Source: RYN-428 sp035551995
GTDB lineage: Bacteria > Planctomycetota > Phycisphaerae > Tepidisphaerales > Tepidisphaeraceae
Direction of reading: 5' to 3'
Length of the DNA stretch: 64,000 nucleotides
NCBI GenBank assembly: GCA_035551995.1
Contig: DASZME010000094.1
Location: 1 to 64,000, forward strand
Program-made: the position numbers and the translations under genes
Shown: positions 16,449-26,205 of the stretch, piece after piece
Layout: the number at the start of each line of letters is the position of its first letter
Position numbering within the stretch: position 1 is the first letter of the stretch
The notes under the pieces: model-generated
The model's input: the letters and a program-made list of their open reading frames with translations, nothing else
Databases searched by the model: none
What the model was told of the DNA's origin: nothing

Positions 16449-19325
16449 GTGCAGGCAAAGTTCATCCGCGTTGCGTCGAAGAGATCGAAAAACAGCGCCC
16501 GCGCGATCGTCGAATCGTTCGAAAACCGCCGTTTGCTCTCGGTTGCTCTGGACGCCGGCGGGTTTACCGTCGTCACTCCCAGTCCGGATTCTCAGCTGAT
16601 CTACGTCAGCGCGTCCGGTTCCGATATCAATAACACCGGCCTGTCTCCTTCCTCGCCTCTTGCCACGCTGGCGACGGCGTATGGGAAGTTGCGCAACGGA
16701 TTTCCCGATTGGATCCTGCTCAACCGCGGCGATACGTTTAATGAAAGCTTTGGCGATTTCGCCGACTCCGGTCGTTCCAAACAAGAGCCGGCCGTCGTGA
16801 CCGATTACGGTGATCCCACGCTTGCCCGCCCGGTGGTCGACGCCGGCGCCAATAACGCGTTCGTCACCTCGGCGGCAAATCAGCATGTGGATATCATTGG
16901 AATTTCCTTCACCAGTTCGACTCATAATCCCAGCAGTCCCAATTTTACCGGGCAGGGTATGAACGGTTTCTATGATTTGGGCGGCACAACCGATTTGCTC
17001 ATCGAAGACTGCTCGTTCAGCTACTTTACGTTTGACCTGACGTTTACCGCCAACTACGGACCGGTCAACGACATTACCGTCCGCCGAAGCGAAATTCTCG
17101 ACGCGTACAGCAATAACGCCACCGCGCATTCACAGGGCCTGTATGCGGAAATGGTGACCGGGCTGAATATCCAGGATAACGTCTTCGACCATGATGGCTG
17201 GAACGCCGCCGTGGTCGGCGCCCAGGCGACGATTTACAACCACGATTGCTATCTTCATTCCAGCGACAATAACGTCGTGGTGACCGGCAATATCTTCGCC
17301 GACGCATCAAGCTTCGGTCTCCAGGCCCGCAGCGGCGGCATTGTCGATGACAATGTCTTTATCAATGACCCTCACGCCTTTTCCTTTGGATTGGTCAACG
17401 GCGCCACCACGCGCGCCGGCGGGGTGAGCGGAGAAGTGGTGGGAAATGTCGTGCTCGGAGCGCGGCAGGATCCGTCCGGCTGGGGTTTTGGCGCGGTCAT
17501 CGGAAATCTGAAAGTCGGCGGCGCAACGGTGATTTCAAACAACATATTCGCCGACGGGGGCGGCTCGCTCGCCGCCATTAATTTGCAGCCGGGAACCACG
17601 GTCGTCAATCCACAGCAGGAGGTGGGCCTCAATTCCGTCGTTATCAGCGATAACGTCGTTTATAACTGGGGCTATGGTCTTCTCATGAGTCCGCTATTCG
17701 TTCCCGGCAGCGCCGGCGCGGACGGATTGAGCGACGTCGTCATTCGCGACAATGACTTTCAGGACAATGCCGCCGGTCGTATTATTTCACACGGCAGTCT
17801 CTACGATCCGCGTTACGAAACCTGGTCGGGCAACGTCTATTCATCCACCACGTCCTCGGCCTCCAACTGGTTCCAGCTTCAAGGCGCCAACACCTCGTTT
17901 TCCGCATGGCAGGCCGCGGTGGAGCCGACGGCGGTAAACGCGGTGGTTCCATTCGTCGATCCGGCGCGCTCGGTGATGACCTACATGGCCGGGCAGGGAT
18001 TGACGCCGACGCTTGCCGCGTTCATCTCGGGCGCCCGCGATGAAAGCGCGGCGCTGTGGGACCCGCTCTACCTGGCCTCGACGATCGCGGCCTACATTCA
18101 AGACGGATTCACCGTCGCCGCCGGCAACACCGGCGGCGTCAGCGGTTCGGTGACCACCGCCGCCGCCGTCCCGGTCGCCGGCGTGACCGTCTATGTGGAC
18201 ATCGATAAAAGCGGCACGCTCAATGCCGGCGATATATCGGCCCTCACCGATTCAAGCGGGGCCTATGCCATCGCCAATATCCCCGCCGGCGCGCAAACCG
18301 TCCGCCAGGTCTTACCCAACGGCGGCGCCCAATTAAGCCCCCTCGGCGGCGCGGGACTTCAGGTCATCGTCGCCGGCGGCGGTTCGCTTTCCAACGAGAA
18401 CTTCGTCGATTCCATTTTGACCACGGGCGCCGTTAGTGGCGCCGTGACGACCGCCGGCGCCGCTCCCGTGGTCGGGGCGACTGTTTATGTGGACATGGAC
18501 AACAGCGGAACATTCAACGCCGGCGACCCCTTCGCGACGACCAATGCGGTCGGCGTCTACGCCATCGGCAATGTCCCCGCCGGCCCCCGGATTATTCGCC
18601 AGGTTTTGGCGGCCGGAGATACGCAATCCAGCCCGACCGGGGGCAGCGGCATTCAAATCACCGTCGTCGCCGGGGGTTCGCTGGCGAATAACAATTTCGT
18701 CGACGCGCTTCCCACGTCCGGCGCCGCGAGCGTCAGCGGCGCCGTCAAGACCACCGGCGGCGCCGGGGTGGCCGGCGTCACCGTTTATGTCGACGCCAAC
18801 AACAACGGGAAACTCGACCCCGCCGAACAAAGCGCCGTCACCGCGTCGACCGGCGCGTACAACATTGCGAACGTATCCCTCGGCGCGATGATTGCTCGCC
18901 AGATATTGCCGCCGGGCGACGCGCAAACCACGCCCGCGGGCGGCTATGGAATTCACATTACCGTCACCGGCGGCGCCTCCGTCACCGGTGAAAATTTCAC
19001 CGACACCGTACCCGCCGCGACCTCCAACAAAGGCAGCGTCGGCGGGTTCGTTAAAACCACTGCCGGCAAAGCCATCGTCGCGGTGACGATCTATCTCGAC
19101 GCCAACAACAACGGCAAGCTTGACAGCGGTGAGTTCTCCTCCAAAACCGACTCGACCGGCGCGTATAGCCTGAGCGGCATTCCCGCCGGCGCGACGATTC
19201 TTCGTCAGATCGTGCCGTCGGGCGACAAACAGACCGCCCCCGGCGGCGGTCTTGGAATCCACATCACGATCAAAGCCGGCGGTACGCTTAAGAATCAAAA
19301 CTTCATCGATGCCGCGTCGAAATAA
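16449..19325 (+). CDS. Large secreted parallel beta-helix protein with four SdrD-B-like repeats
   Basis: The GTG at 16449 has GGAGG four nt upstream and gives a 958-aa protein; an upstream in-frame ATG (16251) is less likely. The N-terminus is basic and then has VESFENRRLLSVAL, a variant of the planctomycete LEPRLLLSA-type sorting motif found near the start of exported proteins. Residues ~50-550 form a right-handed parallel beta-helix (repeating NNVVVTGNIFAD, GIVDDNVFIN, VVISDNVVYNW), as in polysaccharide lyases and surface adhesins. Four tandem ~97-aa domains complete it, each with GVTVYVDxxxxGxxxxGD, GxYxIxNxPxG and RQxLP, akin to SdrD-B/prealbumin-like Ig modules. It is probably extracellular or cell-surface; no catalytic residues are assigned. 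Confidence 0.85.
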   Translation: MQAKFIRVASKRSKNSARAIVESFENRRLLSVALDAGGFTVVTPSPDSQLIYVSASGSDINNTGLSPSSPLATLATAYGKLRNGFPDWILLNRGDTFNESFGDFADSGRSKQEPAVVTDYGDPTLARPVVDAGANNAFVTSAANQHVDIIGISFTSSTHNPSSPNFTGQGMNGFYDLGGTTDLLIEDCSFSYFTFDLTFTANYGPVNDITVRRSEILDAYSNNATAHSQGLYAEMVTGLNIQDNVFDHDGWNAAVVGAQATIYNHDCYLHSSDNNVVVTGNIFADASSFGLQARSGGIVDDNVFINDPHAFSFGLVNGATTRAGGVSGEVVGNVVLGARQDPSGWGFGAVIGNLKVGGATVISNNIFADGGGSLAAINLQPGTTVVNPQQEVGLNSVVISDNVVYNWGYGLLMSPLFVPGSAGADGLSDVVIRDNDFQDNAAGRIISHGSLYDPRYETWSGNVYSSTTSSASNWFQLQGANTSFSAWQAAVEPTAVNAVVPFVDPARSVMTYMAGQGLTPTLAAFISGARDESAALWDPLYLASTIAAYIQDGFTVAAGNTGGVSGSVTTAAAVPVAGVTVYVDIDKSGTLNAGDISALTDSSGAYAIANIPAGAQTVRQVLPNGGAQLSPLGGAGLQVIVAGGGSLSNENFVDSILTTGAVSGAVTTAGAAPVVGATVYVDMDNSGTFNAGDPFATTNAVGVYAIGNVPAGPRIIRQVLAAGDTQSSPTGGSGIQITVVAGGSLANNNFVDALPTSGAASVSGAVKTTGGAGVAGVTVYVDANNNGKLDPAEQSAVTASTGAYNIANVSLGAMIARQILPPGDAQTTPAGGYGIHITVTGGASVTGENFTDTVPAATSNKGSVGGFVKTTAGKAIVAVTIYLDANNNGKLDSGEFSSKTDSTGAYSLSGIPAGATILRQIVPSGDKQTAPGGGLGIHITIKAGGTLKNQNFIDAASK
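18130..19323 (+). repeat. Four tandem ~295-nt coding repeats
   Basis: The repeats are approximately 18130-18423, 18426-18720, 18721-19011 and 19030-19323. Each encodes a VYVDANNNGKLD-like strand-turn with an Asp/Asn-rich possible Ca2+-binding loop, a GAY.I.N.P.GA segment, RQ.LP.G..Q..P.GG, and a closing NENFVD. They have diverged in sequence but keep their length, so they are domain duplications rather than recent copies. Confidence 0.85.
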
Positions 19326-19409
19326 GCGTGCGGAAGACCGGCGGGCGTCGCGAATCAAACCGCAAGGAAATTCCGCGCAAAAATCCGCACCGCTACGCTT
19401 GTTTTGGCG

Positions 19410-20156
19410 CTACCGCAATCCGCCGGTGGCGAGAAGCCGTTCGCCGGTCAACCAGCCCGAATCGTCGGAGGCCAGGAAAACCGCGACGGACGCGATGTCG
19501 CTGGGCTGGCCGACGCGTCCGAGCGGCGTCTGCGCGACAAGTCCCTTCTCGAAGTCCGAGCCGATGAATCCCGCGCTATGCGTGCCTTCGGTGGCGACGA
19601 TGCCGGGATTGATGGAATTGACCCGGATTTTTTTGGCGCCGAATTCCCTGGCGAAGACGCCGGTGATCGCGTCGACGGCGCCTTTGGTGGCGGTGTAAAC
19701 CGCACTGTCGGCCGGGGTAATTCTGCTGACGCCCGAGCCGATGTTGATGACGCTGGCGCCTTCGCCGAGGTATTTCATGGCCGCCCGCGTCGTCAGGAGA
19801 ACGCCGAGGACATTGACGTTGAACAGCTTGTGAAATGACTCTTCGGTGATGGCCGCGATCGGGGCGAACTCATAGATCCCGGAATTGTTGACGAGAATGT
19901 CGAGACGGCCGTAGGAGGTGATGGCCGCGTCGATGATGCGCTCCGCGTCGGCCGCCTTGGAGACGTCGCCGCCCACGGCGACAGCCTTGCCGCCGGCGGC
20001 CGTAATGTCGGCGACGACGGTATCGGCGCCGGATCGGCTGGAAGCGTAGTTCACGACCACCGAGGCGCCTTCCGCGGCCAGCGATCTGGCGATCGCGGCT
20101 CCGATTCCCTTTGACGCGCCGGTGACGACCGCTACTTTGCCTGTGAGCTTGCTCAT
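19410..20156 (-). CDS. SDR family NAD(P)-dependent oxidoreductase
   Basis: This 248-aa classical short-chain dehydrogenase has the cofactor motif TGASKGIG (12-19), the structural NNSG (90-93), catalytic Ser at 141-144, Tyr154 and Lys158 in YTATK, and the C-terminal RVNSINPG and GWLTGERLLATGG. It resembles 3-oxoacyl-ACP-reductase/glucose-dehydrogenase-like SDRs, but the substrate cannot be read. The ATG at 20156 follows AAGGA. An ArsR-type regulator gene is divergent 129 nt away, so regulation by that protein is likely (inference). Confidence 0.93.
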   Translation of the reverse strand: MSKLTGKVAVVTGASKGIGAAIARSLAAEGASVVVNYASSRSGADTVVADITAAGGKAVAVGGDVSKAADAERIIDAAITSYGRLDILVNNSGIYEFAPIAAITEESFHKLFNVNVLGVLLTTRAAMKYLGEGASVINIGSGVSRITPADSAVYTATKGAVDAITGVFAREFGAKKIRVNSINPGIVATEGTHSAGFIGSDFEKGLVAQTPLGRVGQPSDIASVAVFLASDDSGWLTGERLLATGGLR

Positions 20157-20285
20157 CTGATTTCCTTTCAAAGTTCCCGCGACCAAGCGAAAGCCGGAAG
20201 CCACGCCTCCCGATTCTTTTGGTTGCATTGTTCGGATTATTAGAACTATGGAACGAAGAGTCAACCGGCGCTATGATAATTCGTC
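20157..20285. promoter_or_regulatory. Divergent promoter region between SDR and ArsR-family genes
   Basis: The 129-nt region holds two outward-facing starts and is AT-richer than the flanks. A GTTC-N9-GAAC inverted motif (20230-20233 and 20243-20246) with a further GAAC at 20251-20254 lies in its centre and is a candidate operator for the ArsR-like regulator. It is a weak signal read by eye. Confidence 0.4.
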
Positions 20286-20663
20286 ATGAGGCCACTTTTT
20301 CATCCCTCGATCGAAGACGTCACGGTCGAAGCCATCCTTCACGCCCTCAGCGACCCGGTGCGCGTGGCGATCTTCGCGAAGATCGTCGGTTCGGCCTGTT
20401 CCCAGAATTGCTCGAACTTTTTGAACATCAGGGAAAAAAACATTCCCAAGTCTACGCTCTCCCAGCATTTCAAAGCCCTCAGGGAGGCCGGGTTGATTCG
20501 GGGTGAGCGCCGAGGCGTCGAGATGCATAACACGCCGCGTTGCATGGAAGTCGATAAGCGCTTCCCGGGGCTGATCTCGGCGATCCTCAACGCTCACAAC
20601 ATTCAGTTGCAAGCAAAAACAAAGCCCGCCAGCGCGGGAAAACGCAAGACCGCCACCCGGTGA
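20286..20663 (+). CDS. ArsR-family winged-helix transcriptional regulator
   Basis: This 125-aa protein has LHALSDPVRVAIFAKI at the start, the recognition helix KSTLSQHFKALREAGLI, and the wing GERRGVEMHN, which are the core of ArsR/SmtB winged helices. It has Cys39, Cys43 and a later Cys but no clear metal-site motif (no ELCVCDL). It may sense redox state or a small molecule rather than metal. It is divergent from the SDR gene, which suggests it controls that gene and itself. Confidence 0.9.
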   Translation: MRPLFHPSIEDVTVEAILHALSDPVRVAIFAKIVGSACSQNCSNFLNIREKNIPKSTLSQHFKALREAGLIRGERRGVEMHNTPRCMEVDKRFPGLISAILNAHNIQLQAKTKPASAGKRKTATR

Positions 20664-20709
20664 CTCTATCGGAGAACGGCGGCGCGCAGGCTGGATGGGC
20701 CGGACGTCG

Positions 20710-22224
20710 TCATCCCGCGATCGCCTCCATGACTTCGACCCGGCTGATCGCGTGCGACGCTTTTTTTCCCGACATAAACAGCGTGGCGATCGTTTGCAGC
20801 GCCGCGAAGACAAGCATGGCCGCGAAGACCCACGTCAGACCGCCGGCGATCATGCCGCTGGCGGCGTGAAGGGCGGCGGGATCGAGTCTTTCGCGCGTGT
20901 GCGGCTCCATCAGGTCGGCCGGGTTAATGCCCAGGGCGTGGAGGCGGGAAAGCTCGGGGCGGATGAGGATGTTGAAGAGCATCCCGAGCAGCCCGATGCC
21001 GATGGCGCCGCCGATGGTGCGGAAGAATTGGATGGCGCTGGTGATGATGCCGCGCTGCTGCCAGGCGACGGCATCTTGCGCGGCGAGCAAGTAGGACATC
21101 GACGCCGGTCCAAAGCCTAAGCCCGAGAGGGCGAGGACGGCGGTGAGTATCCATCGCGGGGCGCCGGTGATGGCGCAGATGAGCAGTCCGGTGAGGCTGA
21201 GGGTCATGAGGATGCAGCCGATGATGGCGGTTTTGCGAAAGCCGAAGCGCACGACGGCGGGGGCCGCGACAATGCCGCTGAGGGCCCAGGTGAGCATGAC
21301 GGGGGTGACGACCCACGCCGCCGCGCCGGCGCCGCCGCCGTGAGCGCCCTGAACATAGAGGGGCACGTAGGTGTCGAGGCTCAGGAAACAAACGCCAAGA
21401 ATGCAACTGGCCACGAGCGACGGGCCGATGGCGCGTTTCATCATCAAAGCCGGCGGCAGGATCGGATTGTCGGCGCGCATCTCGTTGCGGATGAACCACG
21501 CCGTCGCGACCAGCGCGATGCCGCCGAGCGAGACCGACAACGGCAACGGCACGCCGTTGGGCCCAAGCCCCGAGACCAGCGCAAGCGCCGCCGTGCAGGC
21601 GATGCCCAGCGACGCGACGCCGGGAAGATCAAGATCCGTCGAATGCGGTTTTTCGCGGTCGTGGTAGCGCCACATCAGGACGATCAACCCAAGGGCGCCG
21701 AACGGAAGATTCACGAAGAAAATCGAACGCCATCCGAACGTGCGGATCAGGAACCACCCCAGGGCCGGCCCGGCAAGGGCGGCGGTTCCCCAGACGGCGC
21801 TGAAAAATCCCTGCACGCGCGGCCGTTCTTCCACCGTGAAAATATCCCCGGCGATCGTCAGGACCACCGGCATGATCCCGCCCGCCCCAAGACCTTGCAG
21901 GCCGCGGAACAGAATCAACTGCAACATCGATCGCGAGGCGGCGGCGAAGACCGACGCGACGCAAAAAAGGCCGATCGCGAAAAGAATCACCCGCTTTCGC
22001 CCAAGCGCATCGGCCAGACGGCCATAGAGCGGCATGCTCACGGTACAGGCCAGCAGGTAAATCGACGCGACCCAGGAATAGTGTTCCAGGCCGTGCAGGT
22101 CGGAGATGATCGTCGGCATCGCCGTGCTGGTGACGGTTTGCTCCATGGAAGCCAGAACCATCACCATCATCAAAGCGGCGACGATATAGCGGCGATTCAG
22201 CGACGGGACAGGTAATGTGGACAT
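20710..22224 (-). CDS. DHA2-family MFS drug-efflux transporter
   Basis: This 504-aa protein has about 14 transmembrane helices. The N-terminal TM1 motif DxxxxxxAMPTI is seen as MEQTVTSTAMPTI. The MFS motif A is YGRLADALGRKRV between TM2 and TM3, and the antiporter motif C appears as AVWGTAALAGPALGW. These define the EmrB/QacA-type (DHA2) proton-coupled multidrug exporters. It starts 99 nt beyond the end of the HDAC-like gene on the same strand, so the two could share a transcript. Its substrate is unknown. Confidence 0.92.
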   Translation of the reverse strand: MSTLPVPSLNRRYIVAALMMVMVLASMEQTVTSTAMPTIISDLHGLEHYSWVASIYLLACTVSMPLYGRLADALGRKRVILFAIGLFCVASVFAAASRSMLQLILFRGLQGLGAGGIMPVVLTIAGDIFTVEERPRVQGFFSAVWGTAALAGPALGWFLIRTFGWRSIFFVNLPFGALGLIVLMWRYHDREKPHSTDLDLPGVASLGIACTAALALVSGLGPNGVPLPLSVSLGGIALVATAWFIRNEMRADNPILPPALMMKRAIGPSLVASCILGVCFLSLDTYVPLYVQGAHGGGAGAAAWVVTPVMLTWALSGIVAAPAVVRFGFRKTAIIGCILMTLSLTGLLICAITGAPRWILTAVLALSGLGFGPASMSYLLAAQDAVAWQQRGIITSAIQFFRTIGGAIGIGLLGMLFNILIRPELSRLHALGINPADLMEPHTRERLDPAALHAASGMIAGGLTWVFAAMLVFAALQTIATLFMSGKKASHAISRVEVMEAIAG

Positions 22225-22323
22225 TGGCGCTCAATACGAAAGCGGGAATCAAAATTAGATCAATCGTCCGACGTCCTGACGCGGGGAAAGGGACCGCGAA
22301 GTAGACGTTGAAGGGAGGCTCGC

Positions 22324-23319
22324 TCAAGTTTCTTCCATTCCCACCAGATGGCTGACGACGCTGCGCCCAAGGGCGCGGAGGTTATAGCCGCCCTCTAAAG
22401 CGCTGACCATGCGGCCTCCCGCGTCAACCCGCGCGGCTTGCGCCAGCAGTTTGGTCATCGCTCCAAAGCATTCCTCGTCAAGATCGATCTGCGCCAGCGG
22501 GTCGTCGCGATGCGCGTCGAACCCGGCGGAGATCAGCAGCATCTCGGGTTTGAAAGCGTCGATGGCCGGAAGAACGCGTCCGTGGAAAGCGGAGAGATAA
22601 TCGTTGTCTCGTGAACCGGGAACCATGGGGATATTGAGAATGTTTCCCGAACCGATTTCGCTGGCGTAGCCGGTGCCGGGCCAGCAGGATTCGGGGGACT
22701 GGTGCAGGCTGATAAACAAGACGCCGGGATCGGCGAAGAAGATCGCCTGCGTGCCGTTGCCGTGGTGCACGTCGAAATCAACGATGGCGATCTTGCCCAT
22801 GCCATGACGCCGCTGCAAATAGCGCGCGGCGATCGCGACGTTCGCCAGCAGACAAAAGCCCATCGGCCGATCCGCCTCGGCATGATGGCCGGGCGGACGC
22901 ACGGCCGCGAAAGCGCGCGACACCGTCCCGTCGATCACGGCGTCGCATGCCCGCAGGAGGGCGCCGACGGCGAGCGCCGCGATTTCAAACGAACGCGCGC
23001 TCACCGGCGTGTCGCCGTCGTCAAGCACGCCGCCGCCGAGATCGCACAGGTCGCGGATGCGATCGATATGACGTTGCGGATGAACCAGGCGAAGCCACCG
23101 TTCGTCGGCGGGAGCCGGCGCGGGAAGATCCAACAGTTTAACTTCGGTGGCGGGGAAGGAGCCGAAGTCCATGTGAAAATTGGGAAACGGCGTGGGCGTA
23201 TCGAGCAGGCCGGCCTTGCGAACGGCCGTCGCGATCGCCCGGAGGCGATCGGGCCGCTCGGGATGCGAAGGGCCGGTGTCGTGGTCGATGAAATGGGAAC
23301 TCGAAATGAAGCCGACCAT
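22324..23319 (-). CDS. Histone deacetylase superfamily amidohydrolase
   Basis: This 331-aa, Zn-dependent deacetylase fold has HPERPDRL near the N-terminus, RPPGHHAE with the tandem catalytic His pair, the zinc site DFDVHHGNG (Asp and His ligands), GFDAHRDDPL (third ligand Asp), and LEGGYN near the end. Bacterial class II-like members act on acetylpolyamines, acetylated lysine or acetoin-utilisation proteins (AcuC). The substrate of this one is not determinable. It is upstream of the DHA2 pump on the same strand. Confidence 0.93.
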   Translation of the reverse strand: MVGFISSSHFIDHDTGPSHPERPDRLRAIATAVRKAGLLDTPTPFPNFHMDFGSFPATEVKLLDLPAPAPADERWLRLVHPQRHIDRIRDLCDLGGGVLDDGDTPVSARSFEIAALAVGALLRACDAVIDGTVSRAFAAVRPPGHHAEADRPMGFCLLANVAIAARYLQRRHGMGKIAIVDFDVHHGNGTQAIFFADPGVLFISLHQSPESCWPGTGYASEIGSGNILNIPMVPGSRDNDYLSAFHGRVLPAIDAFKPEMLLISAGFDAHRDDPLAQIDLDEECFGAMTKLLAQAARVDAGGRMVSALEGGYNLRALGRSVVSHLVGMEET

Positions 23320-23550
23320 GAATTTCCTCGCTGAACGATTCGTCTCGACGATAGATCAAACCTGATCGGCATATCCTATTCCATTCGACGCGGGTCCGCC
23401 CGCGCCTCGCGGCCGTGGGCAACTTGCCGCGTGAGCGCGTCCGCTGAATAAGCGAAAATGACGCGCTTGGCCTTGAGGCCGCCGGGCACTTGATCGCGCC
23501 CGCGGTTACCTGTAAGCTCCCGACCTCGTTCTGGACGGATCGGAAACATT

Positions 23551-24390
23551 ATGCCTCAGCTTATATCGTCTGATTCCCCCCGCTCGCTGCCCGTATTGCC
23601 GCCACGACCTTTTGGACAGACCAAGCGCAAGGATTTGTGGTGGTTTTTTCCGCTGATCACCTTCGTGGTTTTCTCGGGTTTTGTCGTTTATGCGACATGG
23701 GCGGCGTTTCAAGGGGTGTACTACCACTACCTTGGGCATGGGGCCGATTATATTTCGCCGTTTTATTCGCCGGAAATATTCGGCGACGCCCACTACGCCT
23801 GGTTCGGAGCGAAGCCGCACTGGATTCCAGGCTGGGTCCCGTTTTCGCCGGCGCTGTTGATCCTTTGGGCGCCGGGCGGGTTTCGCCTGACGTGCTATTA
23901 CTATCGCGGCGCGTATTACAAGGCGTTTTGGGCCGATCCGATTTCGTGCGCGGTGGGCGAACCGCGAAAAACGTACTGGGGCGAGAAAACGCTGCCGCTC
24001 ATCCTGCAAAACGTCCATCGTTACTTTTTTTATCTGGCGGTTTGTTTCATCGTGCTGCTCGCGTGGGACGTGGTCAAGGCGACGCAATTCACCGACGCGG
24101 CGGGAAAAGCGCATTTCGGCATCGGCGTGGGGACTCTTGTCCTGGCGGCGAACGTGTGGCTCCTGGGAGGTTATACCTTTGGCTGCCATTCGCTTCGGCA
24201 TCTGATCGGAGGCCGTCGCGACGAAATTTCAAAAGCGTCCGGCGCCTGCCGCAAGGCATACGATTGCGTGAGCTGTCTCAATCGAAGCCATATGGTTTGG
24301 GCGTGGTGCAGTCTGTTTTCGGTTGCATTCGCCGATGTTTATGTTCGGCTGTGCGCGATGGGCATCTGGCATGATTGGAGAATCTTCTAG
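23551..24390 (+). CDS. sdhC: Succinate dehydrogenase membrane subunit (SdhC-type)
   Basis: This 279-aa integral membrane protein has about five hydrophobic spans. Recognisable stretches are FRLTCYYYRGAYYKAFW, LILQNVHRYFFYLAV and HSLRHLIGGRRDEIS, with LNRSHMVWAWCSLFSVAFADVYVRL at the end. These are typical of the large single-subunit anchors found with SdhAB in several phyla. Its His residues in the spans (for example NVHRYFF, LNRSHM) are candidate haem b ligands. An unusual Cys cluster, GACRKAYDCVSC, lies on a loop. Its stop overlaps the first base of sdhA, so translation is coupled. Confidence 0.88.
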   Translation: MPQLISSDSPRSLPVLPPRPFGQTKRKDLWWFFPLITFVVFSGFVVYATWAAFQGVYYHYLGHGADYISPFYSPEIFGDAHYAWFGAKPHWIPGWVPFSPALLILWAPGGFRLTCYYYRGAYYKAFWADPISCAVGEPRKTYWGEKTLPLILQNVHRYFFYLAVCFIVLLAWDVVKATQFTDAAGKAHFGIGVGTLVLAANVWLLGGYTFGCHSLRHLIGGRRDEISKASGACRKAYDCVSCLNRSHMVWAWCSLFSVAFADVYVRLCAMGIWHDWRIF

Positions 24391-26204
24391 TGGCCGAGTA
24401 TTCCGCTCAAGAGTATGACGTGTTGGTCATTGGCGCCGGCGGCGCGGGGCTTCGGGCCGCGATCGAGGCGTCGGGCGCCGGCGTTAAAGTCGGACTGATC
24501 TGCAAATCCCTCCTCGGCAAGGCGCACACGGTGATGGCCGAGGGCGGCATGGCCGCGGCGCTGGGAAACGTGGACGATCGCGACAATTGGCGCGTCCACT
24601 TCGCCGACACCATGCGCGGCGGGCAATACGTCAACAACTGGCGAATGGCCGAGCTTCACGCCAAGGAAGCCCCCGATCGTGTGCGCGAACTCGAAGCGTG
24701 GGGCGCGGTTTTCGACCGCACCAAGGACGGCAAAATCCTTCAGCGCAATTTCGGCGGACATCGCTATCCGCGCCTCGCCCACGTCGGCGACCGAACCGGA
24801 CTTGAACTCATCCGCACCCTGCAAGACCACGGCATCCATCAGGGCTTCGACGTCCACATGGAACACACGATCGTCGCCCTCCTCAAAGACGGCGACCGAA
24901 TCTGCGGCGCCTTCGGCTACGAACGCGAACACGGCAATTTCAAGCTCTTCGGCGCCAAGGCCATCATCCTCGCCACCGGCGGTATCGGACGCGCCTACAA
25001 AATCACCAGCAACAGTTGGGAAGGCACCGGCGACGGTCATGGCTTGGCGTATCATGCCGGGGCCGAGCTGATCGACATGGAGTTCATTCAATTTCATCCG
25101 ACGGGCATGGTCTGGCCGCCGAGCGTGAAAGGAATTCTCGTTACCGAAGGCGTTCGCGGCGAAGGGGGCGTGCTGCGGAACAAGGAAGGGCGTCGATTTA
25201 TGTTCGACGACATTCCGGATAATTACAAAAGCTCGACCGCCGACAATGAAGAAGAAGGTTGGCGCTATACGCAAGGGGATAAAAATTCACGGCGTCCGCC
25301 CGAGTTGCTCACGCGCGATCACGTCGCCCGCTGCATCATGCGCGAGGTAAAAGCCGGCCGCGGAAGCCCGCACGGCGGCGTTTTTCTCGACATCTCGTGG
25401 ATCAAGGAAAAGCTGCCCAACGCCGCCAGGCATATTCAGCAGAAGCTGCCGAGCATGTATCACCAGTTCAAGCAGCTTGCCGACATCGACATTACCGCCG
25501 AACCGATGGAAGTCGGGCCGACCACGCATTATGTGATGGGCGGCATCCGGGTGAACAGCGACACGCAGATGTCGACGGTGCCCGGCTTGTTCGCCGCGGG
25601 AGAATGCGCCGCGGGCATCAACGGCGCCAATCGCCTTGGCGGGAATTCGCTTTCGGATCTGCTGGTTTTCGGCAAGCGCGCCGGTGAATACGCCGCCAGG
25701 TACGCCAAGGAGAATCAGGCCGGCCAGATCGACAAGGGCCAGATCGACGAGATCGCGAAAAAAACGCTGGCGCCGTTCGAACGCGGCGGGGGGGCGCAAG
25801 GCCCGTTTCAGATTCAATACGATCTTCAGGAGATGATGCAGGACCTCGTCGGCATCGTCCGCAAAGAGGACGAAATGCAAAAGGCCCTTGCGGGCCTTGA
25901 CGACCTATGGAAGCGCGCCAAAAACGTCGGTGCGGCCGGGAATCGCGACTACAATCCGGGCTGGCATACGGCGCTTGATCTGACGCCGCTGCTCACCGTT
26001 TCCGAGGCGGTGACGCGCTCGGCCATCGAGCGAAAAGAAAGCCGCGGCGGCCATTTCCGCGACGACTTCCCCGAAAAAGACCCGGCCTGCGCCACCTTCA
26101 ACGTGGTCACCTACCAGGGACCCGACGGCCAGATGCAAGTCCGCCGCGAGCCTGTCATACCGATGCCGGCGGAACTGAAGGCCGTGATCGAGGAGATGAA
26201 ATAA
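24390..26204 (+). CDS. sdhA: Succinate dehydrogenase/fumarate reductase flavoprotein subunit
   Basis: In this 604-aa protein the FAD-binding motif VIGAGGAGLRAAIEA sits at the N-terminus, followed by KSLLGKAHTVMAEGGMAAA (the covalent-FAD His region). The active-site segment is FIQFHPTGMVWPPSVKGIL with TEGVRGEGG, then THYVMGGIRV and GECAAGINGANRLGGNS. These show a complete catalytic subunit oxidising succinate in the TCA cycle and passing electrons to SdhB. The GTG at 24390 is the likely start; a TTG 15 nt upstream is possible. It is the middle gene of sdhCAB. Confidence 0.97.
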   Translation: MAEYSAQEYDVLVIGAGGAGLRAAIEASGAGVKVGLICKSLLGKAHTVMAEGGMAAALGNVDDRDNWRVHFADTMRGGQYVNNWRMAELHAKEAPDRVRELEAWGAVFDRTKDGKILQRNFGGHRYPRLAHVGDRTGLELIRTLQDHGIHQGFDVHMEHTIVALLKDGDRICGAFGYEREHGNFKLFGAKAIILATGGIGRAYKITSNSWEGTGDGHGLAYHAGAELIDMEFIQFHPTGMVWPPSVKGILVTEGVRGEGGVLRNKEGRRFMFDDIPDNYKSSTADNEEEGWRYTQGDKNSRRPPELLTRDHVARCIMREVKAGRGSPHGGVFLDISWIKEKLPNAARHIQQKLPSMYHQFKQLADIDITAEPMEVGPTTHYVMGGIRVNSDTQMSTVPGLFAAGECAAGINGANRLGGNSLSDLLVFGKRAGEYAARYAKENQAGQIDKGQIDEIAKKTLAPFERGGGAQGPFQIQYDLQEMMQDLVGIVRKEDEMQKALAGLDDLWKRAKNVGAAGNRDYNPGWHTALDLTPLLTVSEAVTRSAIERKESRGGHFRDDFPEKDPACATFNVVTYQGPDGQMQVRREPVIPMPAELKAVIEEMK

Positions 26205-26205
26205 A

